Source: Achromobacter seleniivolatilans (GTDB lineage: Bacteria; Pseudomonadota; Gammaproteobacteria; Burkholderiales; Burkholderiaceae_B). Taken from it: DNA of 64,000 nucleotides. Made by a program: the position numbers and the translations under genes. This document shows positions 37,116 to 47,912 of the stretch, in pieces. The notes under the pieces are model-generated. The model was given only the letters and a program-made list of their open reading frames with translations. It ran no database searches and had not been told where the DNA came from. Positions within the stretch are counted from its first letter, which is position 1. Each line of letters begins with the position of its first letter. Where the stretch lies: assembly GCF_030864005.1 (NCBI RefSeq), contig NZ_CP132976.1, forward strand, positions 3,038,001 through 3,102,000. Direction: 5' to 3'.

Positions 37116-37814
37116 TCAGTCAGCTTTCTGGCGCATCAGCAAAACTTTACCAATTGCCAGCACCAGCACTGCGCCAAGCACGCCCGTCATCAATTCGAAA
37201 CTGTGCTGTGTAACGCCCAATGCCGCGTCGATGCGCGCCACCGGTTCCTGCAAGGCGGGGTCACCCACCAACAACTCACCAGCAATGAAGCCCAGCAACG
37301 CTGCACCCACCCACACAATAAGGGGAAACCGCTCGATGACCTTCAAAAGCAGCGTGCTGCCAAAGATAACCAAGGGGATGCTGATCGCCAAGCCCAGAAC
37401 CAGCAAGGTCGTGTCGCCCATCGCCGCAGCGGCAACCGCCACCACGTTGTCCAGACTCATGACCAGATCGGCAATCATGATAGTGCGAATTGCCGTCAAC
37501 AAATTGCCCTGCTTCTTGCCCGCACTGTCTTCTTCGCCTTCCGGCAACAGCAGCGTCACGCCAATGTAGACCAGAAGCAGCGCGCCGATCAGCTTTAGCC
37601 ATGGCAACAGCAACAACTTGGCCGCCACCAGGGTCAGCACGATACGCATGATGATCGCGGCGGCGGAGCCGATCGTGATCGCTTTCTTCTGTTGAGCCGG
37701 AGGCAACGAACGCGCCGCCAGCGCAATAACCACGGCGTTGTCGCCTGATAGCAGAATGTTGACCCAAATAATCTGGAGCAACGCTATCCAGAATGCCGCT
37801 GAACTGAGTTCCAT
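37116..37814 (-). CDS. TerC-family membrane protein, copy 2 (YjbE-like)
   Basis: 232-residue paralog of copy 1 with the same helix motifs: ILLSGDNAVVIALAARSL and IADLVMSLDNVVAVAAAAMGD, and the matching ending (GELLVGDPALQ, GAVLVLAIGKVLL). Loops differ, for example EGEEDSAGKK versus EDDAHGN, so this is an old duplication. AAAGAGAGG precedes the ATG. The promoter TATAAT lies at 37944-37949, giving a leader of about 120 nt with hairpins and an eight-T run, which suggests leader-based control. Probable metal (Mn) export or metal handling, inferred from the family. Confidence 0.88.
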   Translation of the reverse strand: MELSSAAFWIALLQIIWVNILLSGDNAVVIALAARSLPPAQQKKAITIGSAAAIIMRIVLTLVAAKLLLLPWLKLIGALLLVYIGVTLLLPEGEEDSAGKKQGNLLTAIRTIMIADLVMSLDNVVAVAAAAMGDTTLLVLGLAISIPLVIFGSTLLLKVIERFPLIVWVGAALLGFIAGELLVGDPALQEPVARIDAALGVTQHSFELMTGVLGAVLVLAIGKVLLMRQKAD

Positions 37815-37949
37815 GCCTCTCTTTCCTAGGTGTGATCCCCCTAGGACAAACCAAATTAATGGACGAAAAAAAATGAAAGCCGTACTGACCGTCTTGGTGC
37901 GAGCCCGACGGCATTCTTGCAGGGTACGTGCGAAATTTCTTTCATTATA
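37815..37949 (-). promoter_or_regulatory. Promoter and structured leader of TerC copy 2
   Basis: On the minus strand a perfect TATAAT (37944-37949) is followed by a leader containing GCCGTC...GACGG and GCCGT...ACGGC alternative stems (about 37878-37916), an eight-T run (37866-37873) and a cctagg...cctagg hairpin next to the ribosome site. The alternative stems ahead of the T-run could form a conditional terminator. TerC-family genes often sit behind yybP-ykoY manganese riboswitches, but the conserved loop bases of that class are not recognisable here. Confidence 0.45.
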
Positions 37950-38028
37950 GTTTCGTTCAGCTTTCCGTATGCTGGGGCGACCGCGATATGGACACGGGAT
38001 TTCCCTAGTGCCTCAGACGGCCAGACAA

Positions 38029-38055
38029 CAAAAAGCCCGCCGAAGCGGGCTTTTT
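38029..38055 (-). terminator. Terminator of sucCD
   Basis: 7-bp stem agcccgc/gcgggct with loop cgaa, followed on the minus strand by five T residues, 20 nt past the sucD stop. Confidence 0.88.
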
Positions 38056-38074
38056 GAACGCGAACGCTGAAGAC

Positions 38075-38956
38075 TTACAGCACCGACTTGAGCAGCTTGC
38101 CCATTTCGGAGGGGTTGCGCGTCGTGCGGATGCCGCAAGCTTCCATGACTTCCAGCTTGGCATCAGCCGTATCGGCGCCACCGGAGATCAGGGCGCCAGC
38201 GTGGCCCATACGCTTGCCGGCAGGAGCCGTGACACCAGCGATGAAGCCGACGACCGGCTTCTTCATGTTGTCCTTGGCCCACTCAGCAGCGTTGACTTCG
38301 TCCGGACCGCCGATTTCGCCGATCATGATGACGGCGTCGGTGTCGGGATCGTCATTGAACAGCTTCAGCACGTCAACGTGCTTCAGGCCGTTGATGGGAT
38401 CGCCACCGATACCGACGGCGCTGGATTGACCCAGGCCCAGTTCGGTGACTTGCGCCACGGCTTCGTACGTCAGGGTGCCGGAGCGGCTGACGATGCCGAT
38501 GCGGCCCTTGCGGTGGATGTGACCGGGCATGATGCCGATCTTGATTTCGTCGGGCGTGATCAGGCCGGGGCAGTTCGGGCCCAGCAGCAGCGTCTTGCTG
38601 CCCTTGGCCTTCATGCGGTTCTTGAGTTCCAGCATGTCACGGACCGGGATGCCTTCGGTGATGCAGATCACCAGTTCCAGTTCGGCCTCAACGGCTTCCC
38701 AGATGGCGGCAGCAGCACCGGCGGGCGGCACGTAAATGACGGACACGGTCGCACCGGTGTCAGCCTTGGCGTCTTTCACCGAAGCAAAAATCGGCACGCC
38801 TTCAAAGTCTTCACCCGCCTTTTTGGGGTTAACGCCGGCCACGAAGGCGGCTTTACCATTGGCGTACTCACGGCACATACGGGTGTGGAACTGGCCCGTC
38901 TTGCCCGTGATGCCCTGGGTGATGACTTTGGTGTCCTTGTTGATCAGAATCGACAT
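38075..38956 (-). CDS. sucD: Succinyl-CoA synthetase alpha subunit
   Basis: TCA-cycle enzyme subunit (succinyl-CoA to succinate with nucleotide triphosphate formation). 293 residues with CoA-binding GITGKTGQFHTRMCREYANGK, GPNCPGLITPDEIKIGIMPG, and the phosphorylated histidine in GKRMGHAGALISGG. Follows sucC by 20 nt and ends in a terminator. Confidence 0.97.
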   Translation of the reverse strand: MSILINKDTKVITQGITGKTGQFHTRMCREYANGKAAFVAGVNPKKAGEDFEGVPIFASVKDAKADTGATVSVIYVPPAGAAAAIWEAVEAELELVICITEGIPVRDMLELKNRMKAKGSKTLLLGPNCPGLITPDEIKIGIMPGHIHRKGRIGIVSRSGTLTYEAVAQVTELGLGQSSAVGIGGDPINGLKHVDVLKLFNDDPDTDAVIMIGEIGGPDEVNAAEWAKDNMKKPVVGFIAGVTAPAGKRMGHAGALISGGADTADAKLEVMEACGIRTTRNPSEMGKLLKSVL

Positions 38957-38976
38957 TGTGAATCCTTAGCTTTTTT

Positions 38977-40137
<1,161 letters not shown>

Positions 40138-40147
40138 GTGTTACCTG

Positions 40148-40750
40148 TCAGGACGTATGAGAAAAAGAAGGTGAATCGGAGGACGAATCGGCCGATGCCT
40201 CAGTGCTACCCCCGGTGTACCACTTGGGATAGTGCTCAGCCACCACCGGGCCATCAGTGCTCAGCGCATGACAGCCATCCAATTGGAATGGACGCCGGTT
40301 CGGGTTGGTTTCCTGCCGCCGGCGGTTGGCCATGGTCTGGACCGCCGCGGTGGGAAGCACCTGCGACAGCTCGGTCATGTGCGTACAGCCGTCCACATGC
40401 CCGAACCGCTCCTTGACTTGGCGGCGAAAACCCTTGAGCAGGTTCATGCCGATCAAATCAGTGTAAGCCGGCTCGATTGCCATGCAATGACCGCCATAAG
40501 GGGCCGCGTCATAGACAGCCTGCGCCGCCACGATCAAGAAATTCTCGTCGATGGTGATGCGCAAGTGCATATGGTGGATGGGTTGCCCGGCCTTGAACAT
40601 CTTGCCGTCGCTTTTGGGAAAATCGTACGCCTTGGCGTCGATCAGCTCGGCTTCCAGATCCCAATGCCCGTCATCGCGCGCATACGACTGCACACGTATG
40701 GAACGTGTGTGCAGCGGTTGGCGAGGATATTCGGGAGGGGGCAAGGGCAT
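40148..40750 (-). CDS. DUF2889 family protein
   Basis: 200 residues from the ATG at 40750 (MPLPPPEYPRQPLHTRSIRVQSYARDDG). The DUF2889 pattern is visible: WDLEAELIDAKAYDF, GQPIHHMHLRITIDENFLIVAAQAVYDAAPY, and CTHMTELSQVLPTAAVQTMA. The His and Cys residues (HHMHLR, GHCMAIEP, GCTHM) could bind a metal. No function is established for the family. An in-frame start at 40852 with AGGGG would add 34 residues. It lies between the PPTase-like gene and sucC. Confidence 0.8.
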   Translation of the reverse strand: MPLPPPEYPRQPLHTRSIRVQSYARDDGHWDLEAELIDAKAYDFPKSDGKMFKAGQPIHHMHLRITIDENFLIVAAQAVYDAAPYGGHCMAIEPAYTDLIGMNLLKGFRRQVKERFGHVDGCTHMTELSQVLPTAAVQTMANRRRQETNPNRRPFQLDGCHALSTDGPVVAEHYPKWYTGGSTEASADSSSDSPSFSHTS

Positions 40751-40832
40751 GCTAGGGGCCTGCGGGGCGAAGATGGCCTGCGCATGGTGCGCGGCAACAA
40801 AACCTTCAAAGTATAGCGCAGGCGGCTCCAGA

Positions 40833-41399
40833 TCAAGCGCCTTGTTGGGCATTTCCCCTATCAGGACACAGGGCGGACGATGCCCAAAGCCTGCCATGCC
40901 TGACCTGGCAGGTCAGGCCGGCGGCGGCCAGATGCAGGTCGCGCTGGGGCGAATATTCCTCCAGGCCCCGCCGGCAAGCCTTCAGACGAGCCTCCAAAGC
41001 GCCCCACATCTGAGCAAAGATGTCCGCCCGGCAGGAGGGCGGGCTGCCAGCCACCATCTTGGCCGCTTCCGGTCCGCCATAGAGCCGGGCCACGTCGTCG
41101 GCCCCTTCCCAGGTATCTGCGGTGGTGAGGTCCACGCCTGGCATGCCCGACTGGGACAAACCGCAAAGAATATAGGGGCCACAGTAAGAAAAGGAACTGT
41201 TCCATCGCGCACCCGGCGGCCGTGCGGGCCCTTTGGACGTTTCTACCCATGCGGGCAGGCTCGGTTCGCGCCGTTGCAACTCTGCGGCCAGCCACTCGCG
41301 GGCAGCCTGACGCTGGGCGCCACGGGCGGCCGCCAGGCGCATCAGCCACAACTCGACGGGAGCACCCTCCCCGGTCAGCCTCAATATCTGGCCAGTCAT
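40833..41399 (-). CDS. 4'-phosphopantetheinyl transferase-like protein
   Basis: 188 residues. The middle and C-terminal parts carry the two landmarks of Sfp-type PPTases in degenerate form: FSYCGPYILCGLSQSGMPGVDLTTADTWEG (substrate and magnesium region, normally GVDLE) and FAQMWGALEARLKACRRGLEEY (normally WxxKEAxxKA). The second catalytic acid is shifted or missing, so activity needs testing. Start ATG at 41399 overlaps the stop of the large synthetase (ATGA), so the two are translationally coupled. This is the natural enzyme to arm the synthetase's carrier domain at Ser547. A longer GTG start at 41408 is possible. Confidence 0.62.
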   Translation of the reverse strand: MTGQILRLTGEGAPVELWLMRLAAARGAQRQAAREWLAAELQRREPSLPAWVETSKGPARPPGARWNSSFSYCGPYILCGLSQSGMPGVDLTTADTWEGADDVARLYGGPEAAKMVAGSPPSCRADIFAQMWGALEARLKACRRGLEEYSPQRDLHLAAAGLTCQVRHGRLWASSALCPDRGNAQQGA

Positions 41400-44300
41400 T
41401 CTGTCCACGGTGTGGCCGGACTCCCCATCCAGGCCTGGCCGGCCGGAATCGTCTCGCCCTTGAGCACCAGGGTCAGCGGCCCAAGCCGCGCATGGTCCTC
41501 GACATGGGTGTCGTACAAGATCGTGGTGCGCGGTCCTACGTTGACGCCGCGCCCGATACTGACCCGGCCGATTTTCATGACTCGATCCTCGAACAGATGG
41601 GTTTGCGGGCCGGACCAGGCATGCAGCACGGCATCATCGCCCACCGAAACGCAGTCGTATTCGGTCAAATCAGTGGTGTCCATAAAGACGCGCTTGCCAA
41701 TCTTGGCGCCCATGCAGCGCATCGCCAGCGGCAGCCAGGGTGTTGCGCGCAGAAAATTGAAAAAATTGGGCACCGCAATGGATTCGTACAGGCTCGTCAC
41801 CGCTTCACTCTTCCAGACGAAAGGCGTCCACATCGGTTCCGCGCGGGGCTTGTAGCGGCCGATCAGCACCCATTTCAGCAAGACCAGGAACAGGAAGGTG
41901 CCGATGCCGTACAGCACGCCTGCCAGCATCAGTTCATCGAAGGCGGCCAGAAAACCTTCGGCCGCCGCGATAGGTATGACTTTCATCACGGTCAGGTAAC
42001 CCACCGCAATCACCACCGCCAGCGGCAGAATCATGCGCATGCCTTCCACCGCGCCACGCGCAATCTTGCGGCCCAAGCTGGGGCGGAAAGTCAGGTGCGC
42101 CGCGAAGCCGGCCGTTTGCTCGCGCGCTGGCAGCGCCAGCGGCGGATTGCCCAGCCAGGTCTGTCCGCTGGCCATACGGCCGTTGGCCGGCGCGCGGCTC
42201 TGCACGCCGATCAGCACATCGTCCGGCAGCACGGACCCGTCGGGCACATAAGCTCCGTTGCCCACGAAACTGCGGTTGCCGATGATGGTCGGGCGCATGG
42301 TCATCCAACCGCGGTCTATTTCTTCGTCGCCCAGCATGACGCCATCGGCGATAAAGCTGTCGCGGCCCAGCGTCAGCATGTCGGGCACGATACCCATGGC
42401 CGTTGAGATCTCGGTGCCGCGCCCCACCTTTGCGCCCAATAAGCGATACCACGTGCCGGCATAGATCGACGCATAGAGGCCGTGCAACACGCTCAAGCTG
42501 GATTCCTGGATTTGATTGGTCAGCCAGCGACGCAGATAGATTTGTCCATAAACGGGCCAGCGCCCGCCGGACAGCCTGGGCAATAGCGCCCAGCGCAACA
42601 TGGCGGAAACCAGCACCGTCAGAAACAACAGCAAGGCACTGGCCGGCAAGGCCAGCAGCAGATAGCACAGGAAGGCGTAGGGCCAGGACGCGCGCGAGCT
42701 CATCAAGTCCAGCCAGCGCGCGTCGATCCAGTCGATCAGCACAAAGCTGGGAAACACCGGCATGAAGAAGAGCGCGGCGATCAGCGTGCCGCCGGCGGCG
42801 TACGCCAGCACATCAAGCCGGCTCCAGACGCCTTCGCGTACGGGGCGCGGCGGCAATTCAGGCGTGCGCGCCTGGGGATCATGGCGCGCTGGCGCGCCAG
42901 TCCAGATCTGCCCCGCCGGAACACGAGAGCCCGAGGCCAATGACGACAAGCCTTCGAGCCGGGCGCCTACACCCAACGCCACGTCGCCCTGCAATACTGC
43001 ATAGGATGCGACGTAGGCATCGTTGGCCAGCGTGATGGGCGCCACTTCCCAGATGCCGCCGCGCACCGCGAAGTTCTCCAGGTTTACCGCAGCGCCGATG
43101 CTCACTCCGTCGCCCACCGACAGCAGGTCCGGCGCACGCACCGATATGCGGCTGATGGCGGCATCGCGGCCAATGCGCGCACCCAGAGCGCGCAGATACC
43201 AGACTTGCAACGGTGATCCGGCAAGCAAGTGAGCAGGCGGAATATCCATCACGCGGTCCACCAGCCACCAGCGGTAAAACAACCAGCCGTAAAGCGGATA
43301 GCGGCCGGGTTTCAGCCGCCCCAGAATGCCCCACTTACAGGCCACCGCCACGCCGAAGCTCAACAAATTGCAGGCCAGATAGCTGGCAATGGACAAGGCC
43401 ACGGCGCGCCAGACCGAATCGCCTTCGTCACCCGTCCAGTAGTGATAGGTAAAGAATGGCGTCAGCCAGATCAACATGCGCACGCCGATCAACAGCGGCA
43501 GCGCGGTCAATTGGGCCAGACCGCAAGTCCAGCGGCGCCATTCGGGCGCCGCCGCCGGGACTGCCGTTGCGTCCCGTTCTTGGCCTGGCCGCGCAGCCGC
43601 GCTGGCGGCCGCTGCAACATCTGCCTGCGCCAGCGCGTCCAGCCGCGCCGCGAGCGAACCCAACCCGGGATGCTGATAAAGCTCATGCATCGTCAGCGCC
43701 GAGAAATGCGGATGTTTCCGCAGAGACGACACCAGGCGCGCGGCCAACAGGGAATGGCCGCCAAGATCACGAAAGAAATCGCTGGCCAGCCGCAACGGTT
43801 GCCCGGGAAACAGTGGCCGCAGCGCTTCAAACAGCGCCACCTCTCCTGCCGTCACGGGCTCGTCGTCTTCACCGCTAGGTTCAGAGACGGTTTCAAGTTC
43901 TCGCGCTTTGAGCGTCTTGCGGTCGATCTTGCCCGACGTCAGTCTCGGCACATCGGCCACCAGTTCAAAGCGCGCCGGAATCATGTAGGCGGGCAATTCC
44001 GCGCCCAGCGCCACGCGCAAAGCGTGCGGGTCCAATCTGCATTCGCCTTCCGGCTTCAGAAAGGCCACCAATTGTTCGATGCCAGCCAAGTCACGCAGCA
44101 CGACGGCCGCAGCGCCCACGCCAGCCTGCCGGTATAGCGCCGCCTCGATTTCACCCAGCTCAACCCGAAAGCCTCGAACTTTGACCTGATCGTCGCTGCG
44201 GCCCAGACACTGAATCTGCCCATGCTCATCGATGCGCGCCAGATCGCCGCTGCGGTACATCCGGGTATCGTGGTCGCCGCTGGGCCGGGGATTGGCCAGA

Positions 44301-45391
44301 AATTTCTCGGCCGTCAGTTCGGCGCGGCCCAGATACCCGCCCGCCACACCCGGCCCGGTAATGCACAGTTCGCCCACCTGCCCCTGCGGCAGCACCGCGC
44401 CATCTTCGCCGCGGATCAGCATGCCGTAGTTCGGCAAGGGCGTGCCGATCGTTACCGGCTGCCCGGGCAGAAGCTCTGCCAAACTGGCGGACACGGTGGT
44501 TTCGGTCGGGCCATAAGTATTGAACAAGCGCCTGCCGGGCGTGGCCCAGCGCGGCACCAGGAAGTCCGGACACACCTCGCCACCCAGATTCACGATGCGC
44601 AAGCCGGGTACATCACGAGCAAACAAAGCCAGCAACGTCGGCACGGCATGCAGCACCGTGACGCCTTCGCGCACGAGAGCATCTGGCAGTCCTTCCGGGT
44701 CGGTCGTCAACATCTTGGGCGCGACCCACAAGGTCGCGCCGACCAGGTAGCTGATCCAGATTTCTTCGAACGACATGTCGAAGGCGACCGAGAATCCCTG
44801 GTAGACCTTGTCTCCATGGCGGACGCCCAGCACCTCGTTTTCACTGCGCAAGAAATGACAGATGCTGGCCTGGCTGATCGGCACGCCCTTGGGCTTGCCG
44901 GTGGAGCCGGACGTGTAGATCACGTAGGCGGGATGCTCGGGCATCAGCCCTTCCCGCTTGCGCAACGCCCCGTCCGCAGGCTCGGACAAGGCCCAGGTGG
45001 TCCACGTTGTCATGCCTTCCAGACTCACATCCGCACCCGCGATCAGCCCATTGGCGCCCGCGTCTTGCAGACAGACCAACATACGGTCGGGTGGCGTGTC
45101 GGATTCAAATGGAAGCCAGGCGGCGCCCGCTTTGGCGATGGCCGCCTGCATCACCAGCAGGTCCGCGCCACGCGGCAGGCACAGACCCACAATATGGCCA
45201 GGCCGCACACCGGCTTCGATCAGATGATGCGCCGCCAGATCAGCGCGCTGACCCAGTGTCTCGTAGTTCAGAGTTTGATCCAGCCATTGAATGGCGGCGG
45301 CGGCGGGAAACCGCTGGATCGTGGCTTCCAGAATATCGGGCAACGTTTCCGCAAGAAGCAGATCGGACCGATAAGGGCCTTGAAGAATCAT
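41396..45391 (-). CDS. Pls-type NRPS: adenylation - carrier - membrane C-terminal domains
   Basis: 1331 residues. Adenylation domain about 15-500 with VIYTSGSTGKPKGVP (157-171), FDMSFEEIW (204-212), NTYGPTETT (291-299), YRSGDLARID (379-388) and the A10 lysine Lys488. Carrier domain about 515-590 with the phosphopantetheine serine Ser547 in DLGGHSLL. Then three tandem units, each with paired membrane helices followed by hexapeptide-like segments (GARIGRD at 737, GAKVGRG at 986, GAKIGKR at 1228) and each ending GQxWxGxP (827, 1076, 1318). There is no condensation or thioesterase domain. This is the layout of poly-epsilon-lysine synthetase, which polymerises one cationic amino acid. Pocket residues read as D205, M206, E209, H248, V267, L269, T292, V300, S301, K488; the acidic E209 would suit a basic side chain. 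Start ATG 45391 is chosen over an upstream TTG inside the metE terminator. Confidence 0.86.
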   Translation of the reverse strand: MILQGPYRSDLLLAETLPDILEATIQRFPAAAAIQWLDQTLNYETLGQRADLAAHHLIEAGVRPGHIVGLCLPRGADLLVMQAAIAKAGAAWLPFESDTPPDRMLVCLQDAGANGLIAGADVSLEGMTTWTTWALSEPADGALRKREGLMPEHPAYVIYTSGSTGKPKGVPISQASICHFLRSENEVLGVRHGDKVYQGFSVAFDMSFEEIWISYLVGATLWVAPKMLTTDPEGLPDALVREGVTVLHAVPTLLALFARDVPGLRIVNLGGEVCPDFLVPRWATPGRRLFNTYGPTETTVSASLAELLPGQPVTIGTPLPNYGMLIRGEDGAVLPQGQVGELCITGPGVAGGYLGRAELTAEKFLANPRPSGDHDTRMYRSGDLARIDEHGQIQCLGRSDDQVKVRGFRVELGEIEAALYRQAGVGAAAVVLRDLAGIEQLVAFLKPEGECRLDPHALRVALGAELPAYMIPARFELVADVPRLTSGKIDRKTLKARELETVSEPSGEDDEPVTAGEVALFEALRPLFPGQPLRLASDFFRDLGGHSLLAARLVSSLRKHPHFSALTMHELYQHPGLGSLAARLDALAQADVAAAASAAARPGQERDATAVPAAAPEWRRWTCGLAQLTALPLLIGVRMLIWLTPFFTYHYWTGDEGDSVWRAVALSIASYLACNLLSFGVAVACKWGILGRLKPGRYPLYGWLFYRWWLVDRVMDIPPAHLLAGSPLQVWYLRALGARIGRDAAISRISVRAPDLLSVGDGVSIGAAVNLENFAVRGGIWEVAPITLANDAYVASYAVLQGDVALGVGARLEGLSSLASGSRVPAGQIWTGAPARHDPQARTPELPPRPVREGVWSRLDVLAYAAGGTLIAALFFMPVFPSFVLIDWIDARWLDLMSSRASWPYAFLCYLLLALPASALLLFLTVLVSAMLRWALLPRLSGGRWPVYGQIYLRRWLTNQIQESSLSVLHGLYASIYAGTWYRLLGAKVGRGTEISTAMGIVPDMLTLGRDSFIADGVMLGDEEIDRGWMTMRPTIIGNRSFVGNGAYVPDGSVLPDDVLIGVQSRAPANGRMASGQTWLGNPPLALPAREQTAGFAAHLTFRPSLGRKIARGAVEGMRMILPLAVVIAVGYLTVMKVIPIAAAEGFLAAFDELMLAGVLYGIGTFLFLVLLKWVLIGRYKPRAEPMWTPFVWKSEAVTSLYESIAVPNFFNFLRATPWLPLAMRCMGAKIGKRVFMDTTDLTEYDCVSVGDDAVLHAWSGPQTHLFEDRVMKIGRVSIGRGVNVGPRTTILYDTHVEDHARLGPLTLVLKGETIPAGQAWMGSPATPWTE

Positions 45392-45467
45392 AGGAACGGC
45401 AACAATCCGGCTGTGAGGATTTTTGTTTATTGACCCACGCCGCAGGATTTCGTTCAAGCCCGAATGC

Positions 45468-45515
45468 AAAAAACCTCGGGTTTGTGCACGAACGCCACAA
45501 ACCCGAGGTTTTCCG
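45468..45515 (-). terminator. Terminator of metE
   Basis: 15-bp perfect stem (45472-45486 with 45496-45510, loop of nine) with a run of six T residues on the minus strand. The T-run reaches the start of the following synthetase transcription unit. Confidence 0.93.
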
Positions 45516-45553
45516 CAACCCCGGAAGATACTTTCCGGGAACCGCTGTGCTGT

Positions 45554-47851
45554 TTAAGCCGATTTGCGCAGGGCGCGGGCAGCTTGCACCATCCCGATCA
45601 GCGCGGCCTCAGTTTCCGGCCAGGCACGCGTCTTCAGACCGCAATCCGGGTTCACCCAGAGGCGCTCCTTGGGCAGACGAGCTGCCGCCTTTTCCATCAG
45701 GCCGACCATCCAGTCCACTTCGGGCACGTTGGGCGAGTGAATGTCGTACACACCGGGGCCGATGTCGTTCGGGTAGTCGAAGTCTTCAAACGCCTTGAGC
45801 AGATCCATGTTGGAGCGCGACGTTTCGATCGTGATCACGTCCGCATCCATGGCGGCGATCGATTCGATGATGTCGTTGAACTCCGAATAGCACATGTGAG
45901 TGTGAATCTGGGTTTCATCACGCACACCGGCGGTCGACAGACGGAAGCAGTCCACGGCCCAGTCCAAGTACGCCTTCCAGTCGGCGCGGCGCAGCGGCAA
46001 GCCTTCGCGAATCGCCGGCTCGTCAATCTGAATCACGCTGATGCCGGCGGTTTCCAGATCCACCACTTCGTCGCGCAGGGCCAGCGCCAGTTGGCGGCAG
46101 GTCTGTTCACGCGGCTGATCGTCACGCACGAACGACCATTGCAGGATGGTGACCGGACCAGTCAGCATGCCCTTGACCGGCTTGTCGGTCAGCGATTGAG
46201 CAAACGACGACCAGCCCACGGTCATCGGCGCGGGACGGGCCACGTCACCAAAGATGATCGGCGGCTTGACGCAACGCGAACCGTAGCTTTGCACCCAGCC
46301 GTTCTTGGTGAAGGCAAAACCGGCCAGCAGTTCGCCAAAGTATTCCACCATGTCATTGCGCTCGGGTTCGCCGTGCACCAGCACGTCCAGACCCACCTTT
46401 TCCTGGAAGCGGATGACTTCTTCGATTTCCTTGCGGATGGCGGTCTCGTAGCCCGAATCCGTCAGCGCGCCTGACTTCCAATCGCGGCGCAGTGCGCGAA
46501 TTTCGGCGGTCTGCGGGAACGAACCGATCGTGGTCGTCGGGTAGGCGGGCAGGCCCAGTTGTTCTTGCTGGCGTGCGATACGGCCGGCGAACGGCGCACG
46601 GTCACGCGACACAGCGGCGGCAGTCGCCATACGCTGACCCACCACCGGGTTGTGAATACGCGGCGACGAACGGCGCGCGGCTAGAGCGGCGCGCTGCTTG
46701 ATCAGTCCGTCCTGCACCGAGGGTTCCGTTGCGTTATCCAGCGCACGGCCCAGCAGGCTGAGTTCTTCCAGCTTTTGCGCGGCAAACGACAGCCAGCTCT
46801 TGAGTTCAGCGTCCAGTTCGGTTTCGTTGGTCAGATCCACCGGCACGTGCAACAGCGAGCACGAAGGGGCCAGCCACAGGCGGTCACCCAATTGCTGCTT
46901 GACCGGAGCCAATGTGGCAATGGCGGCGTCCAGATCGGTACGCCAGATATTGCGGCCGTTGATAACGCCAGCGGACAACACTTGCTGGGCGCCCAGACCG
47001 GCCACGACATCAGCCAATTGTTCCGGCGCGCGGACCAGATCCACGTGCAAACCGGCAACGGGCAGCGCTTGAACGGTGGACAGATTGTCCTTCAGGCCAT
47101 CAAAGTAAGTGGCGATCAGCAGCTTGACGGGGCTGGCGGACAGCGTGCCGTAGACCTGCTTATAGGCATCGCGCCAGGCTTGCGGCAGATCCAGCACCAG
47201 AATCGGTTCATCGATCTGCACCCATTCCACGCCCAGCTTGGCAAAGCGAGCCAGCACTTCTTCGTAAACGGGCACGAGCGATGCCAGCAATTGCAGCTTG
47301 CCTGCATCGGCGGCGCCGCCAGCAAAGGCATCACCCTTGCCTTGATACAGCCAGGTCAGCGGGCCCGGAATCACAGGCTTGACGGCGTGGCCCAGCGCCT
47401 GCGCTTCCTGGATTTGCTCGAACAGCGATTCACGCGCAATGCGGAAAGTCTGGTTGGGCGCGAGTTCCGGCACGATGTAGTGATAGTTCGTGTCGAACCA
47501 CTTGGTCATTTCGCAAGCAGCGGCCGGCTTGCCGGTCGGCGCGCGGCCACGGCCCATACGGAACAGCGTGTCCAGCGAGACCGCTTCTTTGTCGTTCTGG
47601 CCGAAGCGCGCGGGAACGGCGCCCAGCAGCGTGGTCCATTCCAAAATCTGGTCGTACCAGGCAAAGTCGCCCACGGGCACGAACTTCAGGCCCGCGGCAG
47701 CTTGCAGCTTCCAGTGCTTGGCGCGCAGTTGGCGGCCAGTTTCTTGCAACGAGCCGGCAGTTTCCTTGCCTGCCCAATACGCTTCAACAGCGCGCTTCAA
47801 TTCGCGCTGGGCACCAATGCGGGGGAACCCCAAATTATGAATAGTAGTCAT
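45554..47851 (-). CDS. metE: Cobalamin-independent methionine synthase
   Basis: Transfers a methyl group from 5-methyltetrahydropteroyl-triglutamate to homocysteine; cytosolic zinc enzyme. 765 residues from the ATG at 47851 ([26 protein letters not shown]), the usual length. Zinc ligands are seen in [12 protein letters not shown] (His and Cys) and in NPDCGLKTR (Cys). The second half opens with [21 protein letters not shown]. Divergently transcribed from metR over 195 bp holding two MetR-like boxes; no cobalamin riboswitch is recognisable. Confidence 0.97.
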   Translation of the reverse strand: MTTIHNLGFPRIGAQRELKRAVEAYWAGKETAGSLQETGRQLRAKHWKLQAAAGLKFVPVGDFAWYDQILEWTTLLGAVPARFGQNDKEAVSLDTLFRMGRGRAPTGKPAAACEMTKWFDTNYHYIVPELAPNQTFRIARESLFEQIQEAQALGHAVKPVIPGPLTWLYQGKGDAFAGGAADAGKLQLLASLVPVYEEVLARFAKLGVEWVQIDEPILVLDLPQAWRDAYKQVYGTLSASPVKLLIATYFDGLKDNLSTVQALPVAGLHVDLVRAPEQLADVVAGLGAQQVLSAGVINGRNIWRTDLDAAIATLAPVKQQLGDRLWLAPSCSLLHVPVDLTNETELDAELKSWLSFAAQKLEELSLLGRALDNATEPSVQDGLIKQRAALAARRSSPRIHNPVVGQRMATAAAVSRDRAPFAGRIARQQEQLGLPAYPTTTIGSFPQTAEIRALRRDWKSGALTDSGYETAIRKEIEEVIRFQEKVGLDVLVHGEPERNDMVEYFGELLAGFAFTKNGWVQSYGSRCVKPPIIFGDVARPAPMTVGWSSFAQSLTDKPVKGMLTGPVTILQWSFVRDDQPREQTCRQLALALRDEVVDLETAGISVIQIDEPAIREGLPLRRADWKAYLDWAVDCFRLSTAGVRDETQIHTHMCYSEFNDIIESIAAMDADVITIETSRSNMDLLKAFEDFDYPNDIGPGVYDIHSPNVPEVDWMVGLMEKAAARLPKERLWVNPDCGLKTRAWPETEAALIGMVQAARALRKSA

Positions 47852-47912
47852 GAGAACACCGCCGTTAGACAAATTTTGTTCAAGTGACGACTATTCTGAC
47901 GGCAAACCAAAA

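Noticed and set aside
37815..37949. yybP-ykoY manganese riboswitch before TerC copy 2
   Set aside because: The conserved loop bases of this class could not be found, so only a structured leader is reported.
45392..45469. Upstream TTG start for the large synthetase
   Set aside because: It lies in the T-run of the metE terminator and adds no conserved sequence.
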